Of a stretch of 64,000 bases of DNA, positions 43,071-51,666 are shown piece by piece (within the stretch, counting starts at the first letter, position 1; the number at the start of each line of letters is the position of its first letter). Source of the stretch: Candidatus Krumholzibacteriota bacterium. GTDB lineage: Bacteria > Krumholzibacteriota > Krumholzibacteriia > Krumholzibacteriales > Krumholzibacteriaceae. The notes below the pieces were generated by a model. It was not told the origin of the DNA, made no database searches, and worked only from the letters and a program-made list of their open reading frames with translations. The DNA lies in contig JAFGCX010000009.1 of NCBI GenBank assembly GCA_016932415.1, positions 56,219 through 120,218 of the forward strand, read 5' to 3'. A program made the translations under genes and the position numbers.

Positions 43071-44063
43071 ATGGATGGTGTCGAGGCTCTGTATTATGAG
43101 AAGACGCGGCAATCGGGAGTCAGATGTCTCCTGTGTCCCAATGATTGCCGAATAAACCCTGGAAAAAACGGCAGATGCCGGCTTCGCTGGAATGACGGGG
43201 GAAAGCTTATCGCTCTTTCATATGGACATACCGTGACAGCGGCGGTGGACCCAATTGAGAAAAAACCGCTTTATCATTTCATGCCTGGATCGAGGATCCT
43301 CTCGGTGGGCCCGAATGGATGCACGTTGACTTGCGATCATTGTCAGAACTGGGAAATATCGCAGTGCTCCTCTCCGGTGCGGTATATTTCTCCAGGGGAT
43401 CTCGTAGATCTTGCCGCCGATGAAGAATCTTCAGGAGTCGCTTTTACATATACTGAACCTTTGCTATGGTACGAATATCTTCTTGATGCGTCGCGGCTGT
43501 TAAGAAAAAGGGGATTGAAGACAGTCATCGTGACCAATGGTTATCTGAATGAAGAACCGGCGAGACAAATCGCTCCGATGACAGACGCGTTCAATATCGA
43601 TCTGAAAAGCTTTGATGACGGGTTTTACAGGAAATATTGCGGGGGTACTTTAGAGCCTGTTAAAAAATTCATCGAGATAGCGAGTTCAGTGGCGCATGTA
43701 GAACTCACAAACCTCGTTATTCCAGGATTAAACGATTCGCTTGAATCAATCGAGGAGATGGCGAAATGGATCTCCGGAATATCCAGGGAAATCCCACTGC
43801 ATTTTTCGAGGTTCTTTCCGAGATACAAAATGGGAGATGTCCCTGCTACATCGGGGGATATCCTTAAGAAAGCGTACGATGTCGCGAGAAGATTCCTTGA
43901 TTATGTCTATATTGGTAATATATTCATCGAAGGCACCGAGGATACAGTTTGCCCGGATTGCGGTGAAGAGGTCATAAAGAGGTCCGGTTACAGTGTTGAA
44001 ATGAGAATCTCCGACGGAATCTGCCGTCGTTGCGGGAAAGAAATCAAGGGGGTCTGGAAGTAA
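43071..44063 (+). CDS. AmmeMemoRadiSam-system radical SAM enzyme
   Basis: A 330-aa radical SAM protein related to pyruvate-formate-lyase activases. Cluster cysteines are C84, C88 and C91 in GCTLTCDHCQNWEIS. Also TYTEPLLWYEY and TNGYLNEEPARQI, and a Cys-rich N-terminus (CLLCPNDCRINPGKNGRCRL). The C-terminal 35 residues add a zinc-ribbon-like CPDCGEEV...CRRCGKE. In the named system it is joined by Memo and AMMECR1 proteins, neither present here. Immediately precedes rsfS. Confidence 0.9.
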   Translation: MDGVEALYYEKTRQSGVRCLLCPNDCRINPGKNGRCRLRWNDGGKLIALSYGHTVTAAVDPIEKKPLYHFMPGSRILSVGPNGCTLTCDHCQNWEISQCSSPVRYISPGDLVDLAADEESSGVAFTYTEPLLWYEYLLDASRLLRKRGLKTVIVTNGYLNEEPARQIAPMTDAFNIDLKSFDDGFYRKYCGGTLEPVKKFIEIASSVAHVELTNLVIPGLNDSLESIEEMAKWISGISREIPLHFSRFFPRYKMGDVPATSGDILKKAYDVARRFLDYVYIGNIFIEGTEDTVCPDCGEEVIKRSGYSVEMRISDGICRRCGKEIKGVWK

Positions 44064-44420
44064 TTGAAAAAAATAGCACCGAAAACGCTGGCGAAAAAAA
44101 TAATAAAGGCCGCGTGGGACAAGAAAGCTGAAGATATCATCCTGTTGAATCTTAAAAAAATCTCGGGGATGACTGATTATTTTGTCATCGCCTCAGCCGG
44201 CAGCGATGTACAGGCTCGCGTGATCGCCGATCATATCCTGGATCTTTTAAAGGGAAAAGAACTTGTCCTTCATATGGAGGGGTACGAGTCGGGCAACTGG
44301 ATACTTATAGATTGTTTTACCGTAGTCGTACATATTTTCCGGCCTGAGGCGAGGGAATATTACGGGTTGGAAAATTTCTGGGGAGACGCTCCAAGAGAGG
44401 AATATCCCGATGGAAAGTAA
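44064..44420 (+). CDS. rsfS: Ribosomal silencing factor RsfS
   Basis: A 118-aa RsfS/iojap protein that binds ribosomal protein L14 and blocks subunit joining in starvation. Conserved KKAEDIILLNLKKISGMTDY, FVIASAGSDVQARVIADHI, GNWILIDCFTVVVHIF and the C-terminal REYYGLENFWGDAP. The start is TTG directly after the previous stop (44061-44063). It overlaps argS by 11 bp. Confidence 0.95.
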   Translation: MKKIAPKTLAKKIIKAAWDKKAEDIILLNLKKISGMTDYFVIASAGSDVQARVIADHILDLLKGKELVLHMEGYESGNWILIDCFTVVVHIFRPEAREYYGLENFWGDAPREEYPDGK

Positions 44421-46092
44421 TGGGCGGCAAATTCAGAAATCAGCCCGGAGCCGGGTCATCGAGAAAATATCAGCGACGATGGATTCTCTTGGATACGATT
44501 TGGGTGGAACAGAGATTTTCCTCGAGCGGCCGAACAATCCTGATCACGGTGATCTCAGTTGCAATCTGGCGATGATCATCGCCAGTAAGTCAGGGATGAA
44601 TCCAAGAGATCTGGCGGAAAGAATAGTGAAGGAATTATCATTTGATGGTGATTTCATCGATAAGGTAGAAATCGCCGGGCATGCCTTCATAAACTTCACT
44701 TTCGCAAAAAAATTTCTTATTGAGCAGGTAGAGCGCATAAACATGGCGGGAAGTTCATATGGCGATTCAGGGATCGGAGAGGGCAGGAAAGTACAGGTTG
44801 AATACGTCTCGGCTAATCCGACGGGTCCCCTGGTCATCGTTTCGGCCAGAGCGGCTGCGGTCGGGACATCTCTTGCCAAGCTCCTGAAAAAGACTGGATT
44901 TGATGTAGAGACAGAGTATTACCTGAACGATGCCGGTAACCAGGTCAAAAAACTCGGATTTTCACTTCTCGCAAGGTACAGGCAGAGAATGGGAGAAGAC
45001 ATCCCGTTTCCCGAAGAAGGGTATCCCGGCGAGTATCTGACAGATATTGCGGAAAAGATAGAAGCTGAAACAGGCAGTGTGTGGCTCGAGCTGGATGAAG
45101 ATGAGTCAGCCACGGCTTTCGGGCAGTACGCCGTGTCGAGAATCACCGAAGGGATTGTCGATGATCTTCATCGATTCGGAGTGGTTTTTGACAGATATTT
45201 CAACGAATCTGAACTTTACCGGGATGGCGGTGAGATTACCGAGGCGCTCATGATGTTCAGGGAGAGAAAAGTCGTTTACGAAGAAGAGGGAGCTCTCTGG
45301 TTCCGGTCGACAGATTTTGGCGATGAAAAGGACAGAGTGCTGATCAGAAGCGACGGTACTCCGACATATTTTCTTGCTGACGCTGCTTATCATCTCAATA
45401 AACTTAAACGCGGGTTTGATCATGTCATTGATATTTTCGGTCCTGATCATCACGGCCATATTGCCAGGCTTAAAGCTGCTGCCAGGGTATTCGGGGCCAG
45501 CGAAGACTGGCTGGATATCCTGACGGTACAATGGGTGAGGTTGATTGAAAAAGGAAAACAGATCAAAATGTCAAAGCGTGGCGGGGAATTCGAAACGCTG
45601 TCCGATCTTGTTTCCGATGTCGGAAGCGACGCGTCCAAATTCTTCTTCCTGATGAGAAAGACGAATGCCCACCTCGACTTTAACCTGACCCTTGCCCGTA
45701 CGGAATCTGATGAGAACCCTGTTTATTATGTACAGTATGCTCACGCGAGGATCTGCAGCGTTATATCATATGCCGAGGATGAAGGAGTAGTGCTTCCGGA
45801 GGAGATGTCCTGCCTGAATCTGCTTGAAGAGAAAGAAGAACTCGATCTTATAAGGGACCTGGTCGTCTTTCCCAATCTTCTTGAGGGCGCGGCGTTGTCA
45901 GCGGAGCCTCATCGTCTCAGCGGATACGCTCAGCAACTGGCAGCGTCTTTTCATCGTTTCTACCATGTATGCAGAATCATCTCGAATAACAAGGATCTTA
46001 GCCAGGCAAGGCTGTTGCTGGCTCAGGCGACCAGAAGCGTGCTGGCTGAAACTCTTAATCTGCTTGGAATATCGGCTCCCGAGAGGATGTAA
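44410..46092 (+). CDS. argS: Arginyl-tRNA synthetase (variant HIGH motif)
   Basis: A 560-aa class I synthetase charging tRNA-Arg. N-terminal Add-1 domain with NPDHGDLSCNLAMIIA; catalytic domain with VEYVSANPTGP; IDIFGPDHHGHIARLKAA; the KMSKR loop in GKQIKMSKRGGEFETLSDLV near residue 390; DALR-like anticodon domain at the end (YAQQLAASFHRFYHVCRI). Odd: where most ArgRS read PLHVGHGR, this protein reads PLVIVSAR (residues 140-147), so both HIGH histidines are gone. The rest is intact, so it is probably active or a lineage variant. Start ATG lies inside rsfS. Confidence 0.94.
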   Translation: MESNGRQIQKSARSRVIEKISATMDSLGYDLGGTEIFLERPNNPDHGDLSCNLAMIIASKSGMNPRDLAERIVKELSFDGDFIDKVEIAGHAFINFTFAKKFLIEQVERINMAGSSYGDSGIGEGRKVQVEYVSANPTGPLVIVSARAAAVGTSLAKLLKKTGFDVETEYYLNDAGNQVKKLGFSLLARYRQRMGEDIPFPEEGYPGEYLTDIAEKIEAETGSVWLELDEDESATAFGQYAVSRITEGIVDDLHRFGVVFDRYFNESELYRDGGEITEALMMFRERKVVYEEEGALWFRSTDFGDEKDRVLIRSDGTPTYFLADAAYHLNKLKRGFDHVIDIFGPDHHGHIARLKAAARVFGASEDWLDILTVQWVRLIEKGKQIKMSKRGGEFETLSDLVSDVGSDASKFFFLMRKTNAHLDFNLTLARTESDENPVYYVQYAHARICSVISYAEDEGVVLPEEMSCLNLLEEKEELDLIRDLVVFPNLLEGAALSAEPHRLSGYAQQLAASFHRFYHVCRIISNNKDLSQARLLLAQATRSVLAETLNLLGISAPERM

Positions 46093-46161
46093 CAGGCCGC
46101 TGCTCAAAACAGGAAGACGCGTTAAATAGGGAAGATTTCCCGTTGAATACAGGAGGATGGA

Positions 46162-47064
46162 ATGAGTCTGGTCATTGTCGGTTCGATTGCGTTTGATACC
46201 ATAGAGACACCGGTCGAGAGGGTCGAACGGGTTCTGGGCGGATCGGCTACATATTCTTCAATGGTCGCTTCATTTTTTTCTCCCGTCGAGCTTGTCGGAG
46301 TAGTAGGGGAGGATTTTACCGCACGGTACAGAGCAGTTCTGGAATCGAAAGGAATCGGGCTCGAAGGCCTTGAGACAATCAAGGGGGGAAAAACTTTTTT
46401 CTGGGAAGGACGTTATGGGGAGAATCCGAATGACAGAGAGACGCTGATTCTCGAATTGAACGTGTTTGAGCAGTTCAGACCTGTCCTTCCTGACAAGGCC
46501 AGGAAAGCCGGATGGGTTTTTCTCGGGAATATAGATCCTGAGATACAGATAGACCTTCTTGATCAGATAGATGGTGATGCCCGTGTCGGTTGCGATACGA
46601 TGGATTTCTGGATCGAAAGTAAACCTGAAAAATTGCGAGAACTCCTCAAGCGCGTTGATATCGTCTTTATCAATGACAGCGAGGCGAGGTTGCTGAGTGG
46701 CGAGATAAACCTTGTAAAAGCGGGAAAAAAGATACTTTTGATGGGACCATCAGCGACCGTTATTAAAAAGGGTGAACATGGCGCGATGCTGATCAGTGAA
46801 GAAAATATCTTTTTGACGCCCGCCTACCCTATTGATGAAGTAAAAGATCCCACCGGAGCCGGCGACAGTTTTGCCGGTGGATTTATGGGATATCTCGCGT
46901 CCCGGGGTGAATTAGATGAAAAAAGCCTTAAAAAAGCAATGATGATCGCGACAGTCTGCGCCAGTTTTACCTGTGAGAAATTCTCGGTTGCCGCACTGGA
47001 AGATCTTTCAAGCGAGGAGATAGAAAGGCGTCTTCAAAGCCTTCAGGCGATGGTATCGCTCTGA
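46162..47064 (+). CDS. PfkB-family carbohydrate/nucleoside kinase
   Basis: A 300-aa ribokinase-fold sugar kinase. N-terminal glycines in VLGGSATYSSMVASFF; C-terminal ATP/anion-hole motif VKDPTGAGDSFAGGFMGYL near residue 230 with the catalytic Asp. Close to bacterial PfkB proteins annotated as adenosine or sugar kinases; substrate unresolved. ATG 46162 follows AGGAGG. It starts 69 bp after argS. Confidence 0.92.
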   Translation: MSLVIVGSIAFDTIETPVERVERVLGGSATYSSMVASFFSPVELVGVVGEDFTARYRAVLESKGIGLEGLETIKGGKTFFWEGRYGENPNDRETLILELNVFEQFRPVLPDKARKAGWVFLGNIDPEIQIDLLDQIDGDARVGCDTMDFWIESKPEKLRELLKRVDIVFINDSEARLLSGEINLVKAGKKILLMGPSATVIKKGEHGAMLISEENIFLTPAYPIDEVKDPTGAGDSFAGGFMGYLASRGELDEKSLKKAMMIATVCASFTCEKFSVAALEDLSSEEIERRLQSLQAMVSL

Positions 47065-47155
47065 GCGGGTTGATTATCTAATACTCCCTTTTGGCGGTAA
47101 ACTGCTTATAAAATAAGTAAAACCAACCATTTTATCAGTTTCTTATCTAACCAGA

Positions 47156-47184
47156 TTGAGTTTTATAATGATTTGTGTTACAAT
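47156..47184 (+). promoter_or_regulatory. Sigma-70-type promoter
   Basis: TTGAGT (47156-47161), exactly 17 bp, TACAAT (47179-47184), about 47 bp before the GTG start at 47231. Marks a new transcription start inside the long plus-strand run. Confidence 0.5.
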
Positions 47185-47230
47185 TGGTTACGTGTGAAGT
47201 GATTTTTACTGAAAAGGGACGGTGTAAGCT

Positions 47231-48055
47231 GTGTTTGATGAGTTTCCAGGGAAGGATATTATTGAGCAGGCTGAAGATCTGATCATGAAGATGCGAGATA
47301 TCCAGTCTTGCCGCATCGCCACGGATGATTCGGGCAGGATAGCTGAAATACATGTCGTTGCCGCGACCAACCGGCCTCCAAAGATGATAGCTCGCGATGT
47401 CGAGACCTGTCTGAAAGCTCAGCTCGGAATAGCAGTTGATTACAGAAAAATCGGAGTCGTACTGATAGATGTCGTCGATGATGATTCAGAGTCTTTACCT
47501 GAACTGGAAGAGATCGCTCGACCGGTATTTTCTCCCGACAACATCATAGAACGGAGATTTTCAGAAGCAGGATCAATATCTGAAGAGATCGAAGATCCTC
47601 TTCCTGGGAATGAATCACCGCAACTCGAGTTTCTCGAAGATGATTCGAGAGCTCAATTCAGGGGTATGAGCCTCACGATCAATGAAAACAGGATAGAGGT
47701 AGAAGTCAAACTGGAACGAAACGGTATTGAAGTGACCGGGTCTCTTGGAGCTTTGCGAAAATCGGGACCGGTCTACAATACGATTGCGGGGGCGACGATA
47801 ATTGCTCTTTCAGAACTACTTGACGAGAAATTCGATCTGTGTTTATCTGGGATTGAGGAATTGGAATTATCAGGTAATAAAGCACTCGTCGCGGCAGTGG
47901 AATTGATCGAGGGACGGACGATCAGGAGTTTTTCCGGAAGTGCTTTTGTAGGCAGAGATCCAAACGAAGCTTCAGTCCTGGCGATTCTTGATGCCGTGAA
48001 CCGTCCGTTTGGAAGATGGAAGTCACGCAGGGAAATACACTACAGGATCAGATAA
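47231..48055 (+). CDS. Conserved two-domain protein of unknown function
   Basis: A 274-aa cytoplasmic protein I cannot name. The N-terminal half reads CRIATDDSGRIAEIHVVA and ATNRPPKMIARDVETCL, ending in an acidic linker (EEIEDPLPGNESPQLEF). The C-terminal half is a compact alpha/beta unit (VEVKLERNGIEVTGSLGALR, FVGRDPNEASVLAILDAVNR). That last segment is reminiscent of small allosteric or dimerisation domains, but I would not assign it. Start GTG 47231. No membrane segments. Confidence 0.72.
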   Translation: MFDEFPGKDIIEQAEDLIMKMRDIQSCRIATDDSGRIAEIHVVAATNRPPKMIARDVETCLKAQLGIAVDYRKIGVVLIDVVDDDSESLPELEEIARPVFSPDNIIERRFSEAGSISEEIEDPLPGNESPQLEFLEDDSRAQFRGMSLTINENRIEVEVKLERNGIEVTGSLGALRKSGPVYNTIAGATIIALSELLDEKFDLCLSGIEELELSGNKALVAAVELIEGRTIRSFSGSAFVGRDPNEASVLAILDAVNRPFGRWKSRREIHYRIR

Positions 48056-48079
48056 CACCCGCCGATCTTTCCCTCGCGT

Positions 48080-48160
48080 GGTAAAATCCCGGAATAGCCA
48101 TTCTCCTGTTGCCAGGAGGCACAAAGGTCGCGCCCGGGATGATACCGGAAGGCGACTACG
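48080..48160 (+). ncRNA. Candidate structured RNA leader upstream of HD-GYP gene
   Basis: Complementary blocks: ATCCCGG (48086-48092) with CCGGGAT (48134-48140), enclosing the hairpin CTCCTG (48103-48108)/CAGGAG (48113-48118). A competing hairpin is GTCGC (48127-48131)/GCGAC (48152-48156) around CCGG...CCGG. The two folds share 48134-48140 and exclude each other, as in riboswitch-like leaders. It matches no riboswitch class I know; it could also be chance. Confidence 0.3.
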
Positions 48161-48210
48161 GGGGAGCAGGTTAGAGTCGGAATAGAGCAGTATAAAATCA
48201 CAGGTGAATA

Positions 48211-49527
48211 TTGGCTGCGGTTAAACAAAAATCTGGGGCAGGATTCAAGTTATTCTACTTCATATATGTTGTGGCGGGATTTCTGTTCCTAGCGTATTTC
48301 ATCAAAGTCCTTCCCGCCGATCATTGGCGTGATATTTTTCTATTTCTTATACTGATCATAATAGCCGACTCCGCGCAGATATCTCTCCCCAGGGGTGGGG
48401 CATCGATCTATGCTTCTTCACCGATAGATCTGGCAGGAATAGTCTTGTTTGGTCCAGCAGTCATGGCTGTGATCGAAGCTGTTGCGACTCTTATAACTGA
48501 GGGCATATTCCAGAGACGACCGATTATCAAGGTGTTGTTCAATATCCCACTTCTCGTAATGACCGTGGGAGTCTCAGGGTTTGTCTATAACTATTTCGGC
48601 AGCCTGGTAGACTTGAATTCTCCACTTTTTCTGATCCCTCTTTTAGCCGCTGGAATCGTGTACTATCTGTTCAACACATGGTCGGTAAGCATCGTTATCT
48701 CGCTTGATTCGCAGAGAAATCCGCTTGTCGTCTGGAAACAGAACTATATGTGGAATTTCTTCCATATTCTCGCCTTTTTCCCGATAGCGGCGGTCATAGC
48801 GCTGCTATATCGTAATTCTGGCGTATGGACGATAGCTCTTTTTATAATCCCATTATTCCTTGCCAGATATTCGTTCCAGCTTTATCTCGATATGCGTGAG
48901 ACCCATATCAATACGGTAGCCGCTTTGACTTCGGCTATTGACGCCTCTGATCCATTTACTCACGGGCATTCCTACAGAGTGTCGCGATATGCCTTAAGGA
49001 TAGCGCGGGAGATGGGAATGACTACAAAAGATATGGAGATGCTTGAGTATGCCGCATTGTTGCATGATATAGGGAAGATAGCTGTAAAAAACGAGATCCT
49101 CCTGAAAGTAGGTCCCCTCACTGATGAGGAGTGGAAATCACTACGGGCGCATCCGCAGATCGGAGCCGAAATAGTAGAAAAACTCAAGTTTCTCAATGAA
49201 GCGGGAAAAGTGGTGAGGGCTCATCATGAAAGACCTGACGGATCGGGATATCCGAACGGGCTCAAGGAAGATGATATTCCTCTGGCGGCGCATATACTTA
49301 ATGTCGTGGATGCGTTTGATGCCATGACATCAGACCGACCATACCGAAAAGCATTACCGGTTGAGAGGGTCCTGGAAGAGCTTGAGACGTATAAAGGAAG
49401 ACAATTTCATACGAAAGTGACAGATCTTCTTCTTGATCTGCACAACAGGGGGGATTTTCCAATAATCGTCGAGGCGGATGTAACGACAGAGATATATAAT
49501 TCACTTGTCGAGCATGTTCAGCTCTGA
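48211..49527 (+). CDS. Membrane HD-GYP-domain protein
   Basis: A 438-aa protein. The first 220 residues hold about 6-7 membrane helices (FKLFYFIYVVAGFLFLAYFI onward), a membrane sensor region. The HD-GYP domain follows: DPFTHGHSYRVSRYALRIA, LLHDIGKIAVKNEIL near residue 288, HHERPDGSGYPNGLKEDDIP near 340 with the GYP signature intact, and DAFDAMTSDRPYRKALP. A cyclic-di-GMP phosphodiesterase is likely. Start TTG 48211 with AGGTGA upstream; preceded by the possible RNA structure. Confidence 0.9.
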   Translation: MAAVKQKSGAGFKLFYFIYVVAGFLFLAYFIKVLPADHWRDIFLFLILIIIADSAQISLPRGGASIYASSPIDLAGIVLFGPAVMAVIEAVATLITEGIFQRRPIIKVLFNIPLLVMTVGVSGFVYNYFGSLVDLNSPLFLIPLLAAGIVYYLFNTWSVSIVISLDSQRNPLVVWKQNYMWNFFHILAFFPIAAVIALLYRNSGVWTIALFIIPLFLARYSFQLYLDMRETHINTVAALTSAIDASDPFTHGHSYRVSRYALRIAREMGMTTKDMEMLEYAALLHDIGKIAVKNEILLKVGPLTDEEWKSLRAHPQIGAEIVEKLKFLNEAGKVVRAHHERPDGSGYPNGLKEDDIPLAAHILNVVDAFDAMTSDRPYRKALPVERVLEELETYKGRQFHTKVTDLLLDLHNRGDFPIIVEADVTTEIYNSLVEHVQL

Positions 49528-49643
49528 GAAAATCGATTTCGCTATATTTTTTCATTAAATTCCGGTTATTATTATTCTTCCGGGTGTGGGGTACGGGCGG
49601 CGAATGGCAGGAGTGTAGAACGGAGCGAGGAAGGAAAAGGATA

Positions 49644-50663
49644 TTGAGTTCAAAGTACAGTGAATCAGGGGTTGACATAGATGCGGCTGCCGCCGCCCTG
49701 AAGGGGATTGGCAGCCTCGTGAAGGAGACGTGGGGTAGGGAAGTACTCTCAGAAGTCGGGAATTTCGGTGGGCTTTTTGAGCTATCCACCGGGTACAGAA
49801 ATCCGGTCCTGGTTTCGAGTACTGACGGCGTGGGTACCAAGTTGAGATTGGCTTTTATTTCCGGAAAACACGATTCTGTCGGGGAAGACCTTGTAAATCA
49901 TTGTGTTAACGATATCCTCGTACAGGGTGCCGAACCGCTTTTCTTTCTTGATTACTTTGGGTGCGGCAAGCTGGAAAAAGGTATTGTTGAAAGCGTAGTT
50001 AAAGGTATGGCCAGGGGATGCAAGGAAAACCGGTGTGCCCTTATTGGTGGTGAAACTGCCGAAATGCCAGGTTTTTACGCGGAAGGCGAGTATGATCTGG
50101 CGGGAACGATCGTGGGTATAGTCGAGAGAGATGAACTGATAGATGGATCGACGATCAGGGAAGGGGACGGTGTCTGGGCTTTTCCATCGAGTGGATTGCA
50201 TACAAACGGTTATTCTCTTGCACGAAAGATCATATTTGAGGACCAGGGGCTGGGAATCGACGATGAGATACCCGGTACGGGCAAGACAGTCGCAAATAAC
50301 CTGATGGCGGTGCACAGGAGTTACCTTCCGGAGATAAAGGCCCTCAGAAAAGTCATTGATATACGGGGGCTGGCTCATATTACCGGAGGAGGGCTTATAG
50401 ATAATATCCCTCGCATCCTGCCTGGTGATTGTGGTGTTGAAATCTTCCCGGATAGATGGGAAGAACCCCGTGTTTTCTCCTATCTGAGGGAAAAGGGTAG
50501 AGTCGATGATAAAGAAATGTACCGTGTTTTCAACATGGGAATCGGTATGATCATGATAATCCCCCCTTCTGATGAAGAAAAATTGGATCTGGCAGGGCTC
50601 CGATGGGAACCATTCCCTATCGGAAACGTAGTAAAAGGTGAAGGGAAAGTGTCACTTAGATGA
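49644..50663 (+). CDS. purM: Phosphoribosylformylglycinamidine cyclo-ligase (AIR synthetase)
   Basis: A 339-aa purine pathway enzyme making AIR from FGAM and ATP. YSESGVDIDAAAAALKGIGS at the N-terminus, VSSTDGVGTKLRLAF near residue 55, CALIGGETAEMPGFYAEGEY near 130, GLHTNGYSLARKI, and AHITGGGLIDNIPRILP near 240. The frame is open from 49584, but the conserved start is TTG 49644 after AAGGA; no ATG fits. Confidence 0.96.
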   Translation: MSSKYSESGVDIDAAAAALKGIGSLVKETWGREVLSEVGNFGGLFELSTGYRNPVLVSSTDGVGTKLRLAFISGKHDSVGEDLVNHCVNDILVQGAEPLFFLDYFGCGKLEKGIVESVVKGMARGCKENRCALIGGETAEMPGFYAEGEYDLAGTIVGIVERDELIDGSTIREGDGVWAFPSSGLHTNGYSLARKIIFEDQGLGIDDEIPGTGKTVANNLMAVHRSYLPEIKALRKVIDIRGLAHITGGGLIDNIPRILPGDCGVEIFPDRWEEPRVFSYLREKGRVDDKEMYRVFNMGIGMIMIIPPSDEEKLDLAGLRWEPFPIGNVVKGEGKVSLR

Positions 50664-50736
50664 TCTGTGATGCCAAGACACTACTCTTGACATGGGTAGA
50701 TGGCGGTGATACGATCGAATCCTGGATAAATTCTGT

Positions 50737-50765
50737 TTGTTCAGTGAATGATCAGAATGTATTAT
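50737..50765 (+). promoter_or_regulatory. Sigma-70-type promoter before STAS genes
   Basis: TTGTTC (50737-50742), 17 bp, TATTAT (50760-50765), about 65 bp before the first STAS gene. Confidence 0.45.
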
Positions 50766-50828
50766 ATAGGTACTGAAATCATATACTGGTGATAATTATA
50801 TAGAAATACTCGAAGAGAGGAGCTTGGT

Positions 50829-51170
50829 ATGTTGAACATCACTAACAAGGACGCAAGTGGAGTGATTGTTCTGGCTCTTGAGGGGCAGATCGACGGGGGA
50901 CCGAAATCTCAACGAATCCATGAGATGATCAAGGAGGGGATGGGTGAAGGGAAGAAGAAATTCATCTTGAATCTCAAGGACGTGAAATGGCTCAATTCTC
51001 TGGGCGCGGGCGTTCTGATAGCCGCCTATGCTTCGGCCAAGCGGGAAGATGCCAGTGTAAAACTGACGAATATATCGGAAAGAGTCGGTATCGTCTTGAA
51101 GACATGCGGGCTTATTCCGGAAGTGTTCGAAGTATTCAATGACGAAAAAGATGCTCTGGCGAGCTTCTGA
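50829..51170 (+). CDS. STAS-domain anti-sigma-factor antagonist (SpoIIAA-like)
   Basis: A 113-aa single STAS domain. VLALEGQIDGGPKSQRIHEM, then KDVKWLNSLGAGVLIAAYAS where the Ser of NSLGAG (near residue 57) aligns with the phosphorylated serine of SpoIIAA. Such proteins free sigma factors or effectors by binding kinase-type anti-factors. Paired with a second STAS gene 45 bp later. No anti-sigma kinase or PP2C phosphatase is nearby. Confidence 0.9.
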   Translation: MLNITNKDASGVIVLALEGQIDGGPKSQRIHEMIKEGMGEGKKKFILNLKDVKWLNSLGAGVLIAAYASAKREDASVKLTNISERVGIVLKTCGLIPEVFEVFNDEKDALASF

Positions 51171-51215
51171 ACAATCACAAGTCGACTTTGAAATTGATTA
51201 GGAGAGAGATCCAAG

Positions 51216-51557
51216 ATGAAGATTAAAAAGAAAGATGTAGATGGAGTGACCATTCTGGAACTTTCCGGGGAAATGTATGGCGGACCTGATAATATGAAAC
51301 TTATCGACGTGATCAGCGAGCTTATCGAAGAGAAGAAGCTTGATCTGGTGATAAACCTTTCGAAAGTCAAATGGATATCGAGTACCGGACTTGGAATCCT
51401 CGTCTCTGCTCGATCCAGGTACGCAAAAGAGGGCGGAGTAGTAAAATTGTGCCAGCCTAACGACAGGGTCCTCGGCATCCTTCAGGTGACAAGGCTTAAC
51501 CTTATATTTGACGTTTATGAATCAGAAAAGGAAGCGATAGAAGCGATCGGTAAGTAA
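51216..51557 (+). CDS. STAS-domain anti-sigma-factor antagonist, second copy
   Basis: A 113-aa STAS protein, same length as its neighbour but clearly diverged: ILELSGEMYGGPDNMKLIDV, then SKVKWISSTGLGILVSARSR with a phosphorylatable Ser/Ser-Thr at the switch position. A tandem duplication is likely. Ribosome site AGGAGAGA before ATG. Followed by a bidirectional terminator. Confidence 0.9.
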   Translation: MKIKKKDVDGVTILELSGEMYGGPDNMKLIDVISELIEEKKLDLVINLSKVKWISSTGLGILVSARSRYAKEGGVVKLCQPNDRVLGILQVTRLNLIFDVYESEKEAIEAIGK

Positions 51558-51631
51558 TAAGCAATTATCCGCTTTTCCCATGGATCGGTATATAGACTGT
51601 TACCTGGATATTGAAAAATAAGAATAAATCA

Positions 51632-51658
51632 ATAATGCCCGATCCGTTCGGGCGTTAT
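51632..51658. terminator. Bidirectional hairpin terminator
   Basis: An 11-pair stem (51632-51642 with 51648-51658; core GCCCGA/TCGGGC) around the loop TCCGT lies between the convergent STAS and lipoprotein genes. The minus-strand side is followed by a T-rich stretch. The plus side has only a short T-tract. Confidence 0.6.
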
Positions 51659-51666
51659 GCTTTCAG

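Noticed and set aside
48040-48228. 62-codon minus-strand frame over the HD-GYP leader
   Set aside because: No ribosome site and it would be antisense to two genes; the stems there explain the sequence better.
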